In this document: positions 46,762 to 58,395 of the stretch, piece by piece
How positions within the stretch are numbered: the first letter of the stretch is position 1
Layout: each line of letters opens with the position of its first letter
DNA from: Bradyrhizobium aeschynomenes
Lineage (GTDB): Bacteria > Pseudomonadota > Alphaproteobacteria > Rhizobiales > Xanthobacteraceae
DNA length: 64,000 nucleotides
Assembly (NCBI RefSeq): GCF_013178945.1
Contig: NZ_JABFDM010000010.1
Coordinates: 124,001 to 188,000 of the forward strand
Direction of reading: 5' to 3'
Notes under the pieces: model-generated
Told to the model about the DNA's origin: nothing
Databases searched by the model: none
Seen by the model: the letters and a program-made list of their open reading frames with translations, nothing else
Program-made: the position numbers and the translations under genes

Positions 46762-47349
46762 ATGGTCATGGCGGCCTCGATGCTGAGGCCGGGGCCGAGA
46801 TGGAGTGCCATGCTGCGCCGCCTGCTTCAGCCGTTCTGGGTTCTGCTCGCGATCATCTTTCTGATCGAAGCGTGGCTGTGGGACCATCTCGAGCCGATCG
46901 TGGCTCGCATCGTCGCGGCGATCCCGCTGCGCAGCCTCAAGCACTGGCTGGCCGCGAGGATCGAGACGCTGTCGCCGATGCTGACCCTGGTCGTCTTCCT
47001 CGTGCCGGTCGTGCTGCTGTTTCCGCTCAAGCTGCTCGGCATGTGGCTACTGATGCACCACCAGTGGAAACTGGCTCTGGTGACGATCATCTTCGGCAAG
47101 ATGGCCGGCGTCGGCATCACCGCCTTCATCTTCGACGTCACGCGCGCCAAGCTGCTGCAGATGGGCTGGTTCGCCTGGCTCTATGACGCCGTGCTGACGC
47201 TGCGTCGGAAGGCGGCCGAGCTGGTCGACCCGATCAAGCAGCGCATCCGCGATGTCATCAGTGACCTGTTTCGCGGCAACACCAACGGCTGGTCGTCCCG
47301 CGTCGTCCGCCAGATCCTCCGCTTCCGCCGCAGCGTGCAGGCGCGCTGA
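46762..47349 (+). CDS. conserved hypothetical membrane protein
   Basis: A 195-residue protein with at least two to three hydrophobic helices: FWVLLAIIFLIEAWLWD (about residues 26-42), MLTLVVFLVPVVLLFPLKLL and LALVTIIFGKMAGVGITAFI. The C-terminal third is basic and probably cytoplasmic (LTLRRKAAELVDPIKQR, RVVRQILRFRRSVQAR). I do not recognise a named family with known function. The ATG at 46762 follows AAGG by four bases. It is 81 bp downstream of lpd on the same strand and may be read through from the TCA block. A family A repeat follows immediately. Confidence 0.8.
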   Translation: MVMAASMLRPGPRWSAMLRRLLQPFWVLLAIIFLIEAWLWDHLEPIVARIVAAIPLRSLKHWLAARIETLSPMLTLVVFLVPVVLLFPLKLLGMWLLMHHQWKLALVTIIFGKMAGVGITAFIFDVTRAKLLQMGWFAWLYDAVLTLRRKAAELVDPIKQRIRDVISDLFRGNTNGWSSRVVRQILRFRRSVQAR

Positions 47350-47390
47350 GGTCGGTTGTCGTTGCGAGGTTCGACGGCTTCACCACCGTG

Positions 47391-47523
47391 GTCATTCCGG
47401 GCAATCGTCAGTGCGCGCAGCGCACTGGCGATTGAACCCGGAATCTTGAGATTGTTGAAAAAGAACGCCGCGCCACATCGAGATTCCGGGTTCAAGGCCT
47501 TTCGGCCTTGCCCCGGAATGACG
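47391..47523. repeat. palindromic intergenic repeat, family A
   Basis: Ends GTCATTCCGGGCAATCG and TTGCCCCGGAATGACGG, with inner AACCCGGAATCTTGAGATT and CGAGATTCCGGGTTC arms. It lies between the convergent membrane protein and DUF4337 genes. Confidence 0.85.
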
Positions 47524-47533
47524 GTGTTTGTGG

Positions 47534-48124
47534 CTAGTGCAGATGCAACAGATGTGGCTGGAACAGCCCCAGCATCGTCATCGCGATGCCGACCAGCGCG
47601 AGCGCGCCGGAGGCCCAGGCCAGCACCAGCATGCCGGTGATGATCGTCGCCGACGCCAGCACGATGCCGATCTGGAAGGCCGCCGAGGCGAGCTCGTAAT
47701 GGTGATATTTCGCCGTGGCGAGGTCGCGCTCCTCCTCGGCATGCTTGGCGCGGGCGGCGAGCTGCTCGCTGCCTTCGCCGGTCTCAGGCTCCGAGCGGTA
47801 GCGCGCGGCGTTCTTCTGCCAATCGTCGATCTGCTTCTGCAAGCTTGCCTTGGTGGCCTCGTCGGGCAGCGCCGGGAGGTTCAGCTTGCCCTGTTCGGCC
47901 GCGGTCTGCACCACCGTGCGGCGGACCGTCTTGGCCTGGAAGAACGCCCAGAGATTGGACGCCTCGACGTTCTTGCTGATCGATTCGGTCTGCGCGCCCT
48001 TGCCGAGCGTCTCCGACAGCGCCAGGAACAGCGCGATCACCGAGATCAGCAGCGCGATCTTCTTGTTCGAGCCCGATGCGTGCTCGGCATGCTCCGCATG
48101 CTCCATGCTTTCATGTGCGCCCAT
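47534..48124 (-). CDS. DUF4337 domain-containing membrane protein
   Basis: A 196-residue protein. The N-terminus has a His/Glu-rich stretch (MEHAEHAEHA), followed by a helix IALLISVIALFLALSETLGK, a long charged central region (coiled-coil-like SLQKQIDDWQKNAARYRSEP and LAARAKHAEEERDLATAKYH), and two C-terminal helices (AAFQIGIVLASATIITGML, LALVGIAMTMLGLF). This matches DUF4337, a family of unknown function. The short His-rich ends (also HLLHLH at the C-terminus) could bind metal. It stands alone, divergent from nothing: xerC follows upstream on the same strand after 81 bp. Confidence 0.85.
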   Translation of the reverse strand: MGAHESMEHAEHAEHASGSNKKIALLISVIALFLALSETLGKGAQTESISKNVEASNLWAFFQAKTVRRTVVQTAAEQGKLNLPALPDEATKASLQKQIDDWQKNAARYRSEPETGEGSEQLAARAKHAEEERDLATAKYHHYELASAAFQIGIVLASATIITGMLVLAWASGALALVGIAMTMLGLFQPHLLHLH

Positions 48125-48205
48125 CTGTTCCCCTCCGGATCAAGCGACGGAACGATTGCCGGAACGGCGAAGGCGGCGCAAGGGAAACGATGTGACGAAA
48201 CCGTG

Positions 48206-49189
48206 TCAGCGCCGCGGATGCGCCGATGCGTAGACCTGCAGCAGCCGTTCGGAATCGATGCCGGTATAGATCTGCGTGGTCGAGAGCGAGGCGTGGCCGA
48301 GCAGCTCCTGGATGGCGCGCAGGTCGCCGCCGCGTGACAGCAGATGCGTTGCGAAGGAGTGGCGCAGCGCGTGCGGCGTGGCGCTGTCGGGCAGGCCGAG
48401 CGCACCGCGCAGCCGCTCCATTGCGAGCTGGATGATGCGCGGGCTCAGCGGTCCGCCCTTGGCGCCGAGAAACATGGGCCCGTCAGCGGGCAGCGGGTAG
48501 GGGCACAGCCGGGCATACTCGTCGATCAGCGCAAGCACGTTCTGCAGCACCGGCACCATGCGCGTCTTGTTGCCCTTGCCGGTGACGATCAGCACGTCGC
48601 CTTCGCCCGGCCGCGGCACCTCGCGGCGCTTCAGGCCGAGCGCCTCGGAGATGCGCAGGCCGGAGCCGTAGAGCAGCGCCATCACGGAGGCGTCGCGCGC
48701 CAGCACCCAGGTCTCGCGAGCCTCGCCGGCGCGCTCGTCGGCATCGGCGAGCCGCTTGGCCGCATCCATCGGCAGCGGCTTCGGTAGGCTCTTGGCGATC
48801 TTTGGCGCACGCACCCCGGAGAGCGCGCCGACCTTGCCCTTGCCCTCGCGCTCCAGGAAGCGGCCGAACGAGCGCAGCCCGGCCAGCGTCCGCATCAGGG
48901 AGCGTCCGGCGATGTCGCCGGCGCGGCGCATTGCCAGGAAGGCTCTGACGTCGGCGGCCTCCAGCGCGGCGAAGCGGTCCAGCGTGACCGGCTCGCCCCA
49001 ATGGGTGCAGAGAAATTGCAGGCATTGCCGGAGGTCGCGGGCATAGGCCTCCACCGTCTTCGGCGACAGCCGACGTTCGCTGCGCAGATGCGCCAGCCAT
49101 TGCATCATGGCCTGGACGACGCTCTCGTCGGCACCGAGGAGGTCGGTTAGCTCAGGCTCCTTCTCGGAGAGTTCTGCCGTCTTTGCCAT
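48206..49189 (-). CDS. xerC: tyrosine recombinase XerC
   Basis: A 327-residue tyrosine recombinase. The N-terminal SAM-like core-binding domain (WLAHLRSERRLSPKTVEAYA) precedes the catalytic domain with the first Arg in LLYGSGLRISEALGLKR, the HxxR in PHALRHSFATHLLSRGGDLR, and the H/Y of GHASLSTTQIYTGID with nucleophile Tyr. XerC with XerD resolves chromosome dimers at dif. The start at 49189 (MAKTAELSEKEPEL) is chosen; a TTG at 49249 would start within sequence beside a family D repeat. It diverges from priA. Confidence 0.93.
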   Translation of the reverse strand: MAKTAELSEKEPELTDLLGADESVVQAMMQWLAHLRSERRLSPKTVEAYARDLRQCLQFLCTHWGEPVTLDRFAALEAADVRAFLAMRRAGDIAGRSLMRTLAGLRSFGRFLEREGKGKVGALSGVRAPKIAKSLPKPLPMDAAKRLADADERAGEARETWVLARDASVMALLYGSGLRISEALGLKRREVPRPGEGDVLIVTGKGNKTRMVPVLQNVLALIDEYARLCPYPLPADGPMFLGAKGGPLSPRIIQLAMERLRGALGLPDSATPHALRHSFATHLLSRGGDLRAIQELLGHASLSTTQIYTGIDSERLLQVYASAHPRR

Positions 49190-49256
49190 AGCGTCGCCGA
49201 TGCCCTGCCGAACGATCGTGTTGACGGTGTCGAACGCAATCGGCGGCAACCTCGGT

Positions 49257-49408
49257 GCACCCTCTCCCCTTGTGGGAGAGGGTGGCTGAGATGCGCAGCA
49301 TCGAAGCCGGGTGAGGGGTGTGCATCCGCGGAGACAGACCCCTCACCCGGCGCGAATTTCGCTCCGCTCATTCTCGCCGCCCTCTCCCACAAGGGGAGAG
49401 GGTGCACC
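49257..49408. repeat. family D palindromic repeat between xerC and priA
   Basis: CCCTCTCCCCTTGTGGGAGAG at one end and CTCTCCCACAAGGGGAGAGG at the other, with inner GGGTGAGGGGTGTGC and ACCCCTCACCCGGCG arms. It fills much of the 344-bp divergent xerC-priA region; the remainder (49409-49533) contains a GATGATCTCATATATCGC stretch that may be promoter sequence. Confidence 0.85.
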
Positions 49409-49533
49409 GCAGACGCCGAAAGTGCTCGACCTCATCTCATGATGATCTCATATATCGCACCTCCTTCGTTTACCGTTCGCTAACTTTGCCGGGCGGCTTT
49501 CGCTTCTGTCCGCGCAAGGCTATCTCCGCCCTC

Positions 49534-51744
49534 ATGGACCGTCCGACCGATCTCTTTCCAGGTGCCACCAGCACGGCCGGCGTGGTCGACGTGCTGGTTC
49601 CGGTCGCGCTCGATCACACTTATTCCTATCGCGTGCCGCGCGGCATGGCGCTGAAGCCGGGCGACGTCGTCGGCGTGCCGTTGGGATCGCGCGAGGTGCT
49701 GGCGGTGGTGTGGGCGGAGAACGCCAATCCCGATCCGCGGCTGCACAACCGGCTCAAGGATGTCAGCGAGAAGCTCGACGTGCCGCCGCTCAAGCCGGAG
49801 CTGCGATCGCTGGTCGACTGGGTCGCCAATTACACGCTGTCGCCGCGCGGCATGGTGCTGCGGATGTGTCTGCGCATGGGCGAGCATCTTGGCCCGGAGC
49901 GGGTCCGTCTCGGCGTCCGCCTGGTCGGCGAGCCGCCGAAGCGGCTGACGCCGGCGCGCAAGAGGGTCATTGAGGCGGTGTCGGATGGGCTGCTGCACGG
50001 CAAGTCCGACCTCGTTCGAGAGATCGGCGTGTCCAGCAGCGTGATCGACGGCCTGGTCGACGAGGGGACCCTGACGGTCGAGGCGATGCCGCGTGCGCTG
50101 CCGCCGCCGGCGCCGGACCCGTTGTTCGCGCAGCCCGAGTTCTTCGACGCGCAGCTGGCCGGCGTGAAGGCGATGCGTGAGCTGGCCGCCGATGGCGGCT
50201 TCCAGGTTGCGCTGCTCGACGGGGTCACCGGCTCCGGCAAGACCGAGGTGTATTTCGAGGCGATTGCCGAGACGGTGCGCCGTGGCCGGCAGTCGCTGAT
50301 CCTGATGCCTGAGATTTCGCTCACCGGGCAGTTTCTCGACCGCTTCTCGCGCCGTTTCGGCGTCCGGCCGCTGGAATGGCATTCCGAGCTGACGCCGCGC
50401 ACGCGCCAACGCAATTGGGCGGCGATTGCGGCCGGCGAGGCGCCGGTCGTCGTTGGCGCGCGCTCGGCGCTGTTTTTGCCCTATGCCGATCTCGGCCTTG
50501 TCGTCGTCGATGAGGAGCACGACCAGGCCTACAAACAGGATGAAGGCGCGCATTACCACGCCCGCGACATGGCGGTGGTGCGCGGCCACATCGCCAAATT
50601 CCCGGTGGTGTTGGCCTCCGCGACGCCGTCGGTCGAGACCGAGGTCAATGCGCGCAAGGGCCGCTACCAGCGCGTGGCGCTGCCGTCGCGCTTCGGCGGC
50701 CAGCACATGCCGCATATCGAGGCGATCGACCTCCGCCGTGAGCCGCCGCCGCGCGGCCGCTACGTCTCGCCGCGGCTGGCGGGCGAGATCCGGACCGCGA
50801 TCGAGCGCGGCGAGCAGGCGCTGCTGTTCCTGAACCGGCGCGGCTACGCGCCGCTGACGCTGTGCCGCGCCTGCGGCCACCGCTTTGCCTGCACGATCTG
50901 CGACGCCTGGCTGGTCGACCATCGCTTCCGCCAGCGGCTCGTCTGCCACCATTGCGGGTTCTCGATGTCCAGGCCTCCGACATGTCCGCATTGCGCGGCG
51001 GAGGAATCGCTGGTCGCCGTCGGCCCCGGGGTCGAGCGGCTGCAGGAGGAGGCGGCGGCGCTGTTTCCCGACGCGCGCAGCATGGTGCTGTCGAGCGACC
51101 TCATCACCTCGATCGAGACCATGCGCGCCGAGCTGACCGAGATCGCGGAAGGCCGCGTCGATCTCATCATCGGCACCCAGCTGGTCGCCAAGGGCCACAA
51201 CTTTCCGCGCCTCAATCTCGTCGGCGTGGTCGATGCCGATCTCGGCCTCGGCAATGGCGATCCGCGCGCCGCCGAGCGCACCTGGCAGCTCCTGAATCAG
51301 GTGATCGGCCGCGCCGGCCGCGAGCAGGGCCGCGGTCGCGGCTATCTGCAGACCCATCAGCCCGAGCATCCCGTGATGAAGGCGCTGATCGCCTGCGATC
51401 GCGAGGCCTTCTACAGCAGCGAGATCGAGGCGCGCGAGCGCACCGGCTATCCGCCGTTCGGACGGCTGGCGAGCTTGATCATTTCAGCCGGCGACCGGCC
51501 GACCGCGGAGGGCTTCGCCCGCCGGCTGGTGGCGTCAGCGCCGCGGGAGGAGGGCGTGCTGCTGCTCGGCCCGGCCGAGGCGCCGCTGGCCGTCATCAAG
51601 GGCCGCTACCGCTTCCGGCTGCTGCTCAAGTCGGCGCGCAATTTCGATCTGTCGGATTACTTGCGCCACTGGCTGGCGCATGCGGAGAAGCCCAAGGGCA
51701 ATCTCAAGCTCGAGGTCGACGTCGACCCGCAGAGCTTTTTGTAG
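49534..51744 (+). CDS. priA: primosomal protein N' (replication restart helicase PriA)
   Basis: A 736-residue superfamily 2 DNA helicase that restarts stalled forks. The N-terminal 3'-end-binding domain (VDVLVPVALDHTYSYRVPRG) is followed by a winged helix, then the helicase: Walker A GVTGSGKTEVYFEA, ILMPEISLTGQFLDR, and DEEH in LVVVDEEHDQAYKQDEG. The zinc-binding domain has four visible cysteine pairs (CRACGHRFACTICDAW, LVCHHCGFSM, CPHCAAEE). Motif V/VI: IGTQLVAKGHNFPRL and LLNQVIGRAGREQGRG. The ATG at 49534 is the family-like start; an open frame from 49318 reads through the family D repeat and is not likely coding. Confidence 0.96.
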   Translation: MDRPTDLFPGATSTAGVVDVLVPVALDHTYSYRVPRGMALKPGDVVGVPLGSREVLAVVWAENANPDPRLHNRLKDVSEKLDVPPLKPELRSLVDWVANYTLSPRGMVLRMCLRMGEHLGPERVRLGVRLVGEPPKRLTPARKRVIEAVSDGLLHGKSDLVREIGVSSSVIDGLVDEGTLTVEAMPRALPPPAPDPLFAQPEFFDAQLAGVKAMRELAADGGFQVALLDGVTGSGKTEVYFEAIAETVRRGRQSLILMPEISLTGQFLDRFSRRFGVRPLEWHSELTPRTRQRNWAAIAAGEAPVVVGARSALFLPYADLGLVVVDEEHDQAYKQDEGAHYHARDMAVVRGHIAKFPVVLASATPSVETEVNARKGRYQRVALPSRFGGQHMPHIEAIDLRREPPPRGRYVSPRLAGEIRTAIERGEQALLFLNRRGYAPLTLCRACGHRFACTICDAWLVDHRFRQRLVCHHCGFSMSRPPTCPHCAAEESLVAVGPGVERLQEEAAALFPDARSMVLSSDLITSIETMRAELTEIAEGRVDLIIGTQLVAKGHNFPRLNLVGVVDADLGLGNGDPRAAERTWQLLNQVIGRAGREQGRGRGYLQTHQPEHPVMKALIACDREAFYSSEIEARERTGYPPFGRLASLIISAGDRPTAEGFARRLVASAPREEGVLLLGPAEAPLAVIKGRYRFRLLLKSARNFDLSDYLRHWLAHAEKPKGNLKLEVDVDPQSFL

Positions 51745-51766
51745 CGGTCGGCGCCGCTCTCTCCAC

Positions 51767-51848
51767 CGTCATTGCGAGGAGCGCAGCGACGAAGCAATCC
51801 AGAGTCCCGACGAGGCTCCTGGATTGCTTCGCTGCGCTCGCAATGACG
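51767..51848. repeat. palindromic intergenic repeat, family E
   Basis: Ends CGTCATTGCGAGGAGCGCAG and CTGCGCTCGCAATGACG, with inner GAAGCAATCCAG and CTGGATTGCTTC arms around a short centre. It lies in the 120-bp spacer between the convergent priA and rlpA-like genes. Confidence 0.88.
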
Positions 51849-51864
51849 CGCGGTTAAAGGTCGC

Positions 51865-52410
51865 TTACGACACGACCTCTGCCGTGACGCGGCCGACGCC
51901 GGAGCGGGTCAGGCCGATGGCGCGGGCTGCGCCGGTCGAGAGGTCGAGCACGCGGCCACGGATGAACGGGCCGCGATCATTGACGGTGACGATGACGCTG
52001 TTGCCGCCATGGGTGACGCGCAGCTTGGTGCCGAACGGCAGCGAGCGATGGGCGCAGGTCATGGCATTGGCGTTCATGCGCTGACCGGAGGCGGTGCGGC
52101 TGCCGGACTCGTTGCCGTAATACGACGCCATGCCCGAGAAGGTGCGGCCGGTGCCGGACGTCGGCGCGACCGACGCGTTGGAATTCATCCAGGACGAGTT
52201 GTTCGACCAGCCGTTCGAAAAGGAGTCTGCTGCGGGCTGAGCCGCCTGGCGCGCGCTGTGATGATGATGGTGGCGCGCATGATGGTGGTGATGCCTGGAC
52301 CGGGCCGAGGCTTCGGTGGCGGAGCCGCCGACGATCAGCGTGACGGCGACGGCGAGCGCGGTACGCGAGCCGGCGATCTTGCCAGCCGAGAGGTTTTTAA
52401 AATTCAGCAT
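51865..52410 (-). CDS. rlpA: RlpA-like septal ring lytic transglycosylase family protein
   Basis: A 181-residue exported protein with a signal peptide (IAGSRTALAVAVTLIVGGSA). Two His tracts (RHHHHHARHHHHHS) follow at about residues 39-52, then a Ser/Asn-rich linker. A C-terminal double-psi beta-barrel (RlpA/DPBB) shows GMASYYGNESGSRTASGQRM, AHRSLPFGTKLRVTH, VIVTVNDRGPFIRGR with the catalytic Asp, and VLDLSTGAARAIGL. RlpA proteins cleave denuded glycan strands in peptidoglycan. It lacks the SPOR domain of E. coli RlpA, so septal targeting is uncertain. The His tracts echo the His-rich secreted proteins at 3821 and 4883. A likely promoter lies at 52614-52642. Confidence 0.9.
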   Translation of the reverse strand: MLNFKNLSAGKIAGSRTALAVAVTLIVGGSATEASARSRHHHHHARHHHHHSARQAAQPAADSFSNGWSNNSSWMNSNASVAPTSGTGRTFSGMASYYGNESGSRTASGQRMNANAMTCAHRSLPFGTKLRVTHGGNSVIVTVNDRGPFIRGRVLDLSTGAARAIGLTRSGVGRVTAEVVS

Positions 52411-53064
52411 CTAGATCAGTCCCTCGAAACAGTATTGCTGCGTTCTGCAGCCAGTGGACCCCCGTCAGGTGTTGAGGCGGCCGCCGTTTGCTGGCGCAAT
52501 GAGGCACGAATGGGGCAGTAGAAATTGTTCCGTTCGTCTCGCAATATCTTCAGGCCGGTGTCATTCATCACGGAAAATTCCGTAATCCGACAGTTTAACG
52601 TTCTGTTAACGAACTAATACTTTCTATTACTGTCGAGTTAAGTCCTCGTTGAGCTTGATGGCCTCTTGACAAGTAATCCTGACCGGAGCGGGCTGTCTGT
52701 GCCCGACCCTACCCCAGCACCAGGCAAGCCCAAACGGGCATAGCGGCCATGCAGCAACAGCTGGAACAAGGTTGCTGCGAACGGTATCGGGGTCGGACGC
52801 AACGCGCTGCAGGACGGGGGACTCGAATTGACCGCTGGCGCCGGTGCATCGCGCCGCGGCAACAAGGTGCCGAATAGCGGGCCGCCGCTTGTTGCGGCTG
52901 CGCGTACGCTATGTTAGCAAAGCGCCGCTTTTCGTGATCAAGCTGCTTCCGCGGCGATCGAAAATCAAAGTCCTGCTTGAATTCCAAGGGCTTAATCGGT
53001 TTGCGCTGCAGCGGCGCGCCGGTTTCCCTCTTGTGGGTTGGGCACTTATAAAAAGAGCACGTCT
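52411..53064. other. 654-bp intergenic region between rlpA-like and atpH
   Basis: No protein gene is supported here. The left half is relatively AT-rich for this genome (AATATC, GTTTAACG, GTTAACG, TAATAC) and contains a promoter-like pair for the minus strand. The right half leads to atpH with no clear -10/-35 that I can defend. Short open frames on the minus strand (52638-52987) lack codon periodicity evidence and ribosome-binding sites. Confidence 0.5.
52614..52642 (-). promoter_or_regulatory. possible promoter of the rlpA-like gene
   Basis: On the minus strand CTTAAC (52637-52642), a 17-bp spacer and TATTAG (52614-52619) resemble the rhizobial sigma-70 promoter. Transcription would start near 52606, giving a leader of about 195 nt. 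Confidence 0.35.
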
Positions 53065-53624
53065 GTGGCTGCTGAAGATCCCTCCGTATCCGGTGTGTCC
53101 GGTCGTTACGCGACGGCCCTGTTTGAACTGGCCCGTGACGAAAAGTCCGTCGATGCGGTCAAGGCCGATCTCGACAAGTTCAAGGCCCTTCTCGATGACA
53201 GCGCCGATCTGAAGCGCCTCGTCCGCAGCCCCGTGTTCGGCGCGGATGTGCAGCTCAAGGCGCTCAACGCCGTGCTCGACAAGGCCGGCATCTCCGGCAT
53301 TGCCGCCAACATCCTGCGGGTGCTGACCACCAACCGCCGTCTGTTCGCGGTGGCGGATGTGATCCGCGCGTTCAACGCGCTGGTCGCCAAATATAAGGGT
53401 GAAGCCACGGCCGACGTCACCGTCGCCGAGCCGCTCTCGGACAAAAATCTCGACGCCCTCAAGGCCTCACTGAAGACGGTGACCGGCAAGGACGTTGCGC
53501 TCAACGTGAAAGTGGATCCAGCGATCATCGGCGGGCTCGTCGTCAAGCTCGGCAGCCGGATGATCGATAGTTCGCTTCGCACCAAACTCAACTCGATCAA
53601 GCACGCGATGAAAGAGGCAGGCTG

Positions 53625-53625
<1 letters not shown>
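53065..53625 (+). CDS. atpH: F1Fo ATP synthase subunit delta
   Basis: A 186-residue delta subunit, the peripheral-stalk link to the F1 crown. Segments: VSGVSGRYATALFELARDEK, LKALNAVLDKAGISGIAANI, FLRVLT-like ILRVLTTNRRLFAVADVIRAF, and the C-terminal VDPAIIGGLVVKLGSRMIDSSL. The start is a GTG at 53065 (MAAEDPSVSG, preceded by AAAAGAG), which matches the family; an upstream GTG at 53038 is not preferred. It heads the F1 operon atpH-atpA-atpG-atpD-atpC. The Fo genes are elsewhere, as in other alphaproteobacteria. Confidence 0.97.
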
Positions 53626-55157
<1,532 letters not shown>

Positions 55158-55160
55158 TCG

Positions 55161-55247
55161 CGAAGGCGTGGCCGGCTCCAGCCGGCCATCCACGCCTTCG
55201 GGGTGGGACAACGTGACATCTCATGCCCGGCGCCAGGCCGGGCATGA
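55161..55247 (+). repeat. two stem-loops between atpA and atpG
   Basis: The first (55161-55200) pairs CGAAGGCGTGG with CCACGCCTTCG and CCGGC with GCCGG. The second (55221-55247) pairs TCATGCCCGGC with GCCGGGCATGA around GCCAG. Neither has a T-run. The second resembles common palindromic repeats of this genus. They may protect or process the transcript and adjust subunit ratios. Confidence 0.7.
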
Positions 55248-55311
55248 CCAATCTCAGGGTTGAGCGGTCGGGTCTCCAGGGGATCGGCCGCCGGGGTGAG
55301 CTAGACGAACA

Positions 55312-56190
55312 ATGGCGTCACTGAAAGACATGCGGGTCCGCATCGCCTCGACCAAGGCGACGCAGAAGATCACCAAGGCGATGCAGATGGTCGCCGCCTC
55401 CAAGCTGCGCCGCGCGCAGCAGGCGGCTGAGGCGGCGCGTCCCTATGCCGAGAAGATGGACGCCGTGATCTCGAACATCGCGAGCGCCACCATCGCCACT
55501 GCCGGTGGGCCGACGCTGCTCGCGGGCACCGGTCGCGACCAGGTGCATCTGCTGCTGGTCTGCACCGGCGAGCGCGGCCTGTCTGGAGCGTTCAACTCCT
55601 CGATCGTGCGTCTGGCGCGCGAGCGGGCGCTGGCCCTGATGAACCAGGGCAAGGAAGTGAAGTTCTTCTGCGTCGGCCGCAAGGGCTACGAGCAGCTGCG
55701 CCGCCAGTTCGACAAGCAGATCGTCGAGCACATGGACCTGCGCTCGGTGCGCCAGATCGGCTTCGCCAATGCGGACGACATCGCCAAGAAGGTGATCGCG
55801 CGCTTCGAGGCCGGCGAGTTCGACGTCTGCACGCTGTTCTATTCGCGCTTCCGCTCGGTGATCGCGCAGATCCCGACGGCGCAGCAGATCATTCCCCTGG
55901 TGGTCGAGGCGCGCCCTGCCAATGCAGCGCCGCTCGCTCCTTACGAATACGAGCCGGAGGAGGACGAGATCCTCGCTTCGCTGCTGCCGCGCAATCTCGC
56001 CGTGCAGATCTTCCGCGCTTTGCTGGAGAACAACGCCTCGTTCTACGGTGCGCAGATGTCGGCGATGGACAACGCCACGCGCAACGCCGGCGAGATGATC
56101 CGCAAGCAGACGCTGATCTACAACCGCACGCGTCAGGCGATGATCACCAAGGAACTGATCGAAATCATTTCGGGCGCCGAGGCGGTCTAG
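55312..56190 (+). CDS. atpG: F1Fo ATP synthase subunit gamma
   Basis: A 292-residue rotor-shaft subunit. It starts MASLKDMRVRIASTKATQKI with TKAMQMVAASKLRRAQQAAE, and ends NATRNAGEMIRKQTLIYNRT and RQAMITKELIEIISGAEAV, the two long helices of the coiled-coil shaft. The central Rossmann-like part contains LLLVCTGERGLSGAFNSSIV. The length includes the modest alphaproteobacterial insertion (YEYEPEEDEILASLL). It precedes atpD after 96 bp. Confidence 0.98.
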   Translation: MASLKDMRVRIASTKATQKITKAMQMVAASKLRRAQQAAEAARPYAEKMDAVISNIASATIATAGGPTLLAGTGRDQVHLLLVCTGERGLSGAFNSSIVRLARERALALMNQGKEVKFFCVGRKGYEQLRRQFDKQIVEHMDLRSVRQIGFANADDIAKKVIARFEAGEFDVCTLFYSRFRSVIAQIPTAQQIIPLVVEARPANAAPLAPYEYEPEEDEILASLLPRNLAVQIFRALLENNASFYGAQMSAMDNATRNAGEMIRKQTLIYNRTRQAMITKELIEIISGAEAV

Positions 56191-56286
56191 TCGGATCGCG
56201 CAGCGCCCGTTGAAGCGCAACTTTAGGAACACATCCCGGTCGAGCCGACCGTGGTTTCGTATACGGATCGTAAGGAGAGACACTCA

Positions 56287-57729
<1,443 letters not shown>

Positions 57730-57732
57730 GAG

Positions 57733-57812
57733 GCGAATAGCGAACAGGGAGTAGCGAATAGTCGTTCGCTACTCCCTTCTTCCCTACTCGCCACTCGCCA
57801 CTCGCTATTCGC
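57733..57812. repeat. palindromic repeat between atpD and atpC, family F
   Basis: A 12-bp perfect inner stem GGGAGTAGCGAA/TTCGCTACTCCC around a TAGTCG loop (57748-57777) is enclosed by GCGAATAGCGA and TCGCTATTCGC outer arms with interposed CTCGCCACTCGCCACTCGC tandem units. It fills the 93-bp spacer inside the atp operon. Confidence 0.88.
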
Positions 57813-57822
57813 AGGTTTTCTC

Positions 57823-58230
57823 ATGGCTACTTTCCATTTCGATCTCGTCTCGCCGGAAAAGATCGCCTTCTCGGGCGAGGTCGACCAGGTCGACGTCCCC
57901 GGCCAGGAGGGTGATTTCGGTGTGCTCGCAGGCCACGCGCCGTTCGTCGCCACCTTGCGGCCGGGCATCCTGACCGTGACGGCAGGCGGATCGCAGCAGA
58001 AGATCATCGTGCTCGGCGGTCTCGCCGAGATCTCGGACAAGGGTCTGACCGTTCTCGCCGACGTCGCGACGTCGCTGAAGGAGCTGGACCACACCGCCTT
58101 CGCCGCCGAGATTTCGGGCATGGAAGCCAAGCTGAACGAGAAGCAGGGCAACGAGCTCGATCGCGCGATCGAGCGTCTGGATCACTTCAAGACCATCCAG
58201 CAGCAGCTCAACACGACGGCGCTGCACTGA
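57823..58230 (+). CDS. atpC: F1Fo ATP synthase subunit epsilon
   Basis: A 135-residue epsilon subunit. The N-terminal beta sandwich shows FHFDLVSPEKIAFSGEVDQV, DVPGQEGDFGVLAGHAPFVA and TLRPGILTVTAGG; the C-terminal helical part (SLKELDHTAFAAEISGMEAK, RAIERLDHFKTIQQQL) can act as a regulatory brake on F1. The last gene of the operon, separated from atpD by the family F repeat and followed by an intrinsic terminator. Confidence 0.97.
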   Translation: MATFHFDLVSPEKIAFSGEVDQVDVPGQEGDFGVLAGHAPFVATLRPGILTVTAGGSQQKIIVLGGLAEISDKGLTVLADVATSLKELDHTAFAAEISGMEAKLNEKQGNELDRAIERLDHFKTIQQQLNTTALH

Positions 58231-58258
58231 TCGAGGTAAGTCGTCGGAACACGCGTTC

Positions 58259-58290
58259 ATGGCCGGGCTCTGCCCGGCCATTTTTCGTTT
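58259..58290 (+). terminator. intrinsic terminator of the atp operon
   Basis: GGCCGGGC and GCCCGGCC pair around TCT, followed by ATTTTTCGTTTT, 30 bp after the atpC stop. Confidence 0.9.
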
Positions 58291-58395
58291 TCGGCCTCGA
58301 ACATCCCGCGCCGGCGGATGACTACTTCAGGGATGCCGGTTGCGCGGTCGCCGATCTGACTGCATGCTCCCGGCCGATCGAACGAGCGTGGTGAC

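Noticed and set aside
49318..49533. N-terminal extension of PriA
   Set aside because: The 72 extra codons are read from a family D repeat and give Arg/Pro-rich sequence; the family-like start is the ATG at 49534.
52638..52987. Short minus-strand frames between the rlpA-like gene and atpH
   Set aside because: Arg/Ser/Cys-rich translations without motifs, without ribosome-binding sites and mutually overlapping in different frames.
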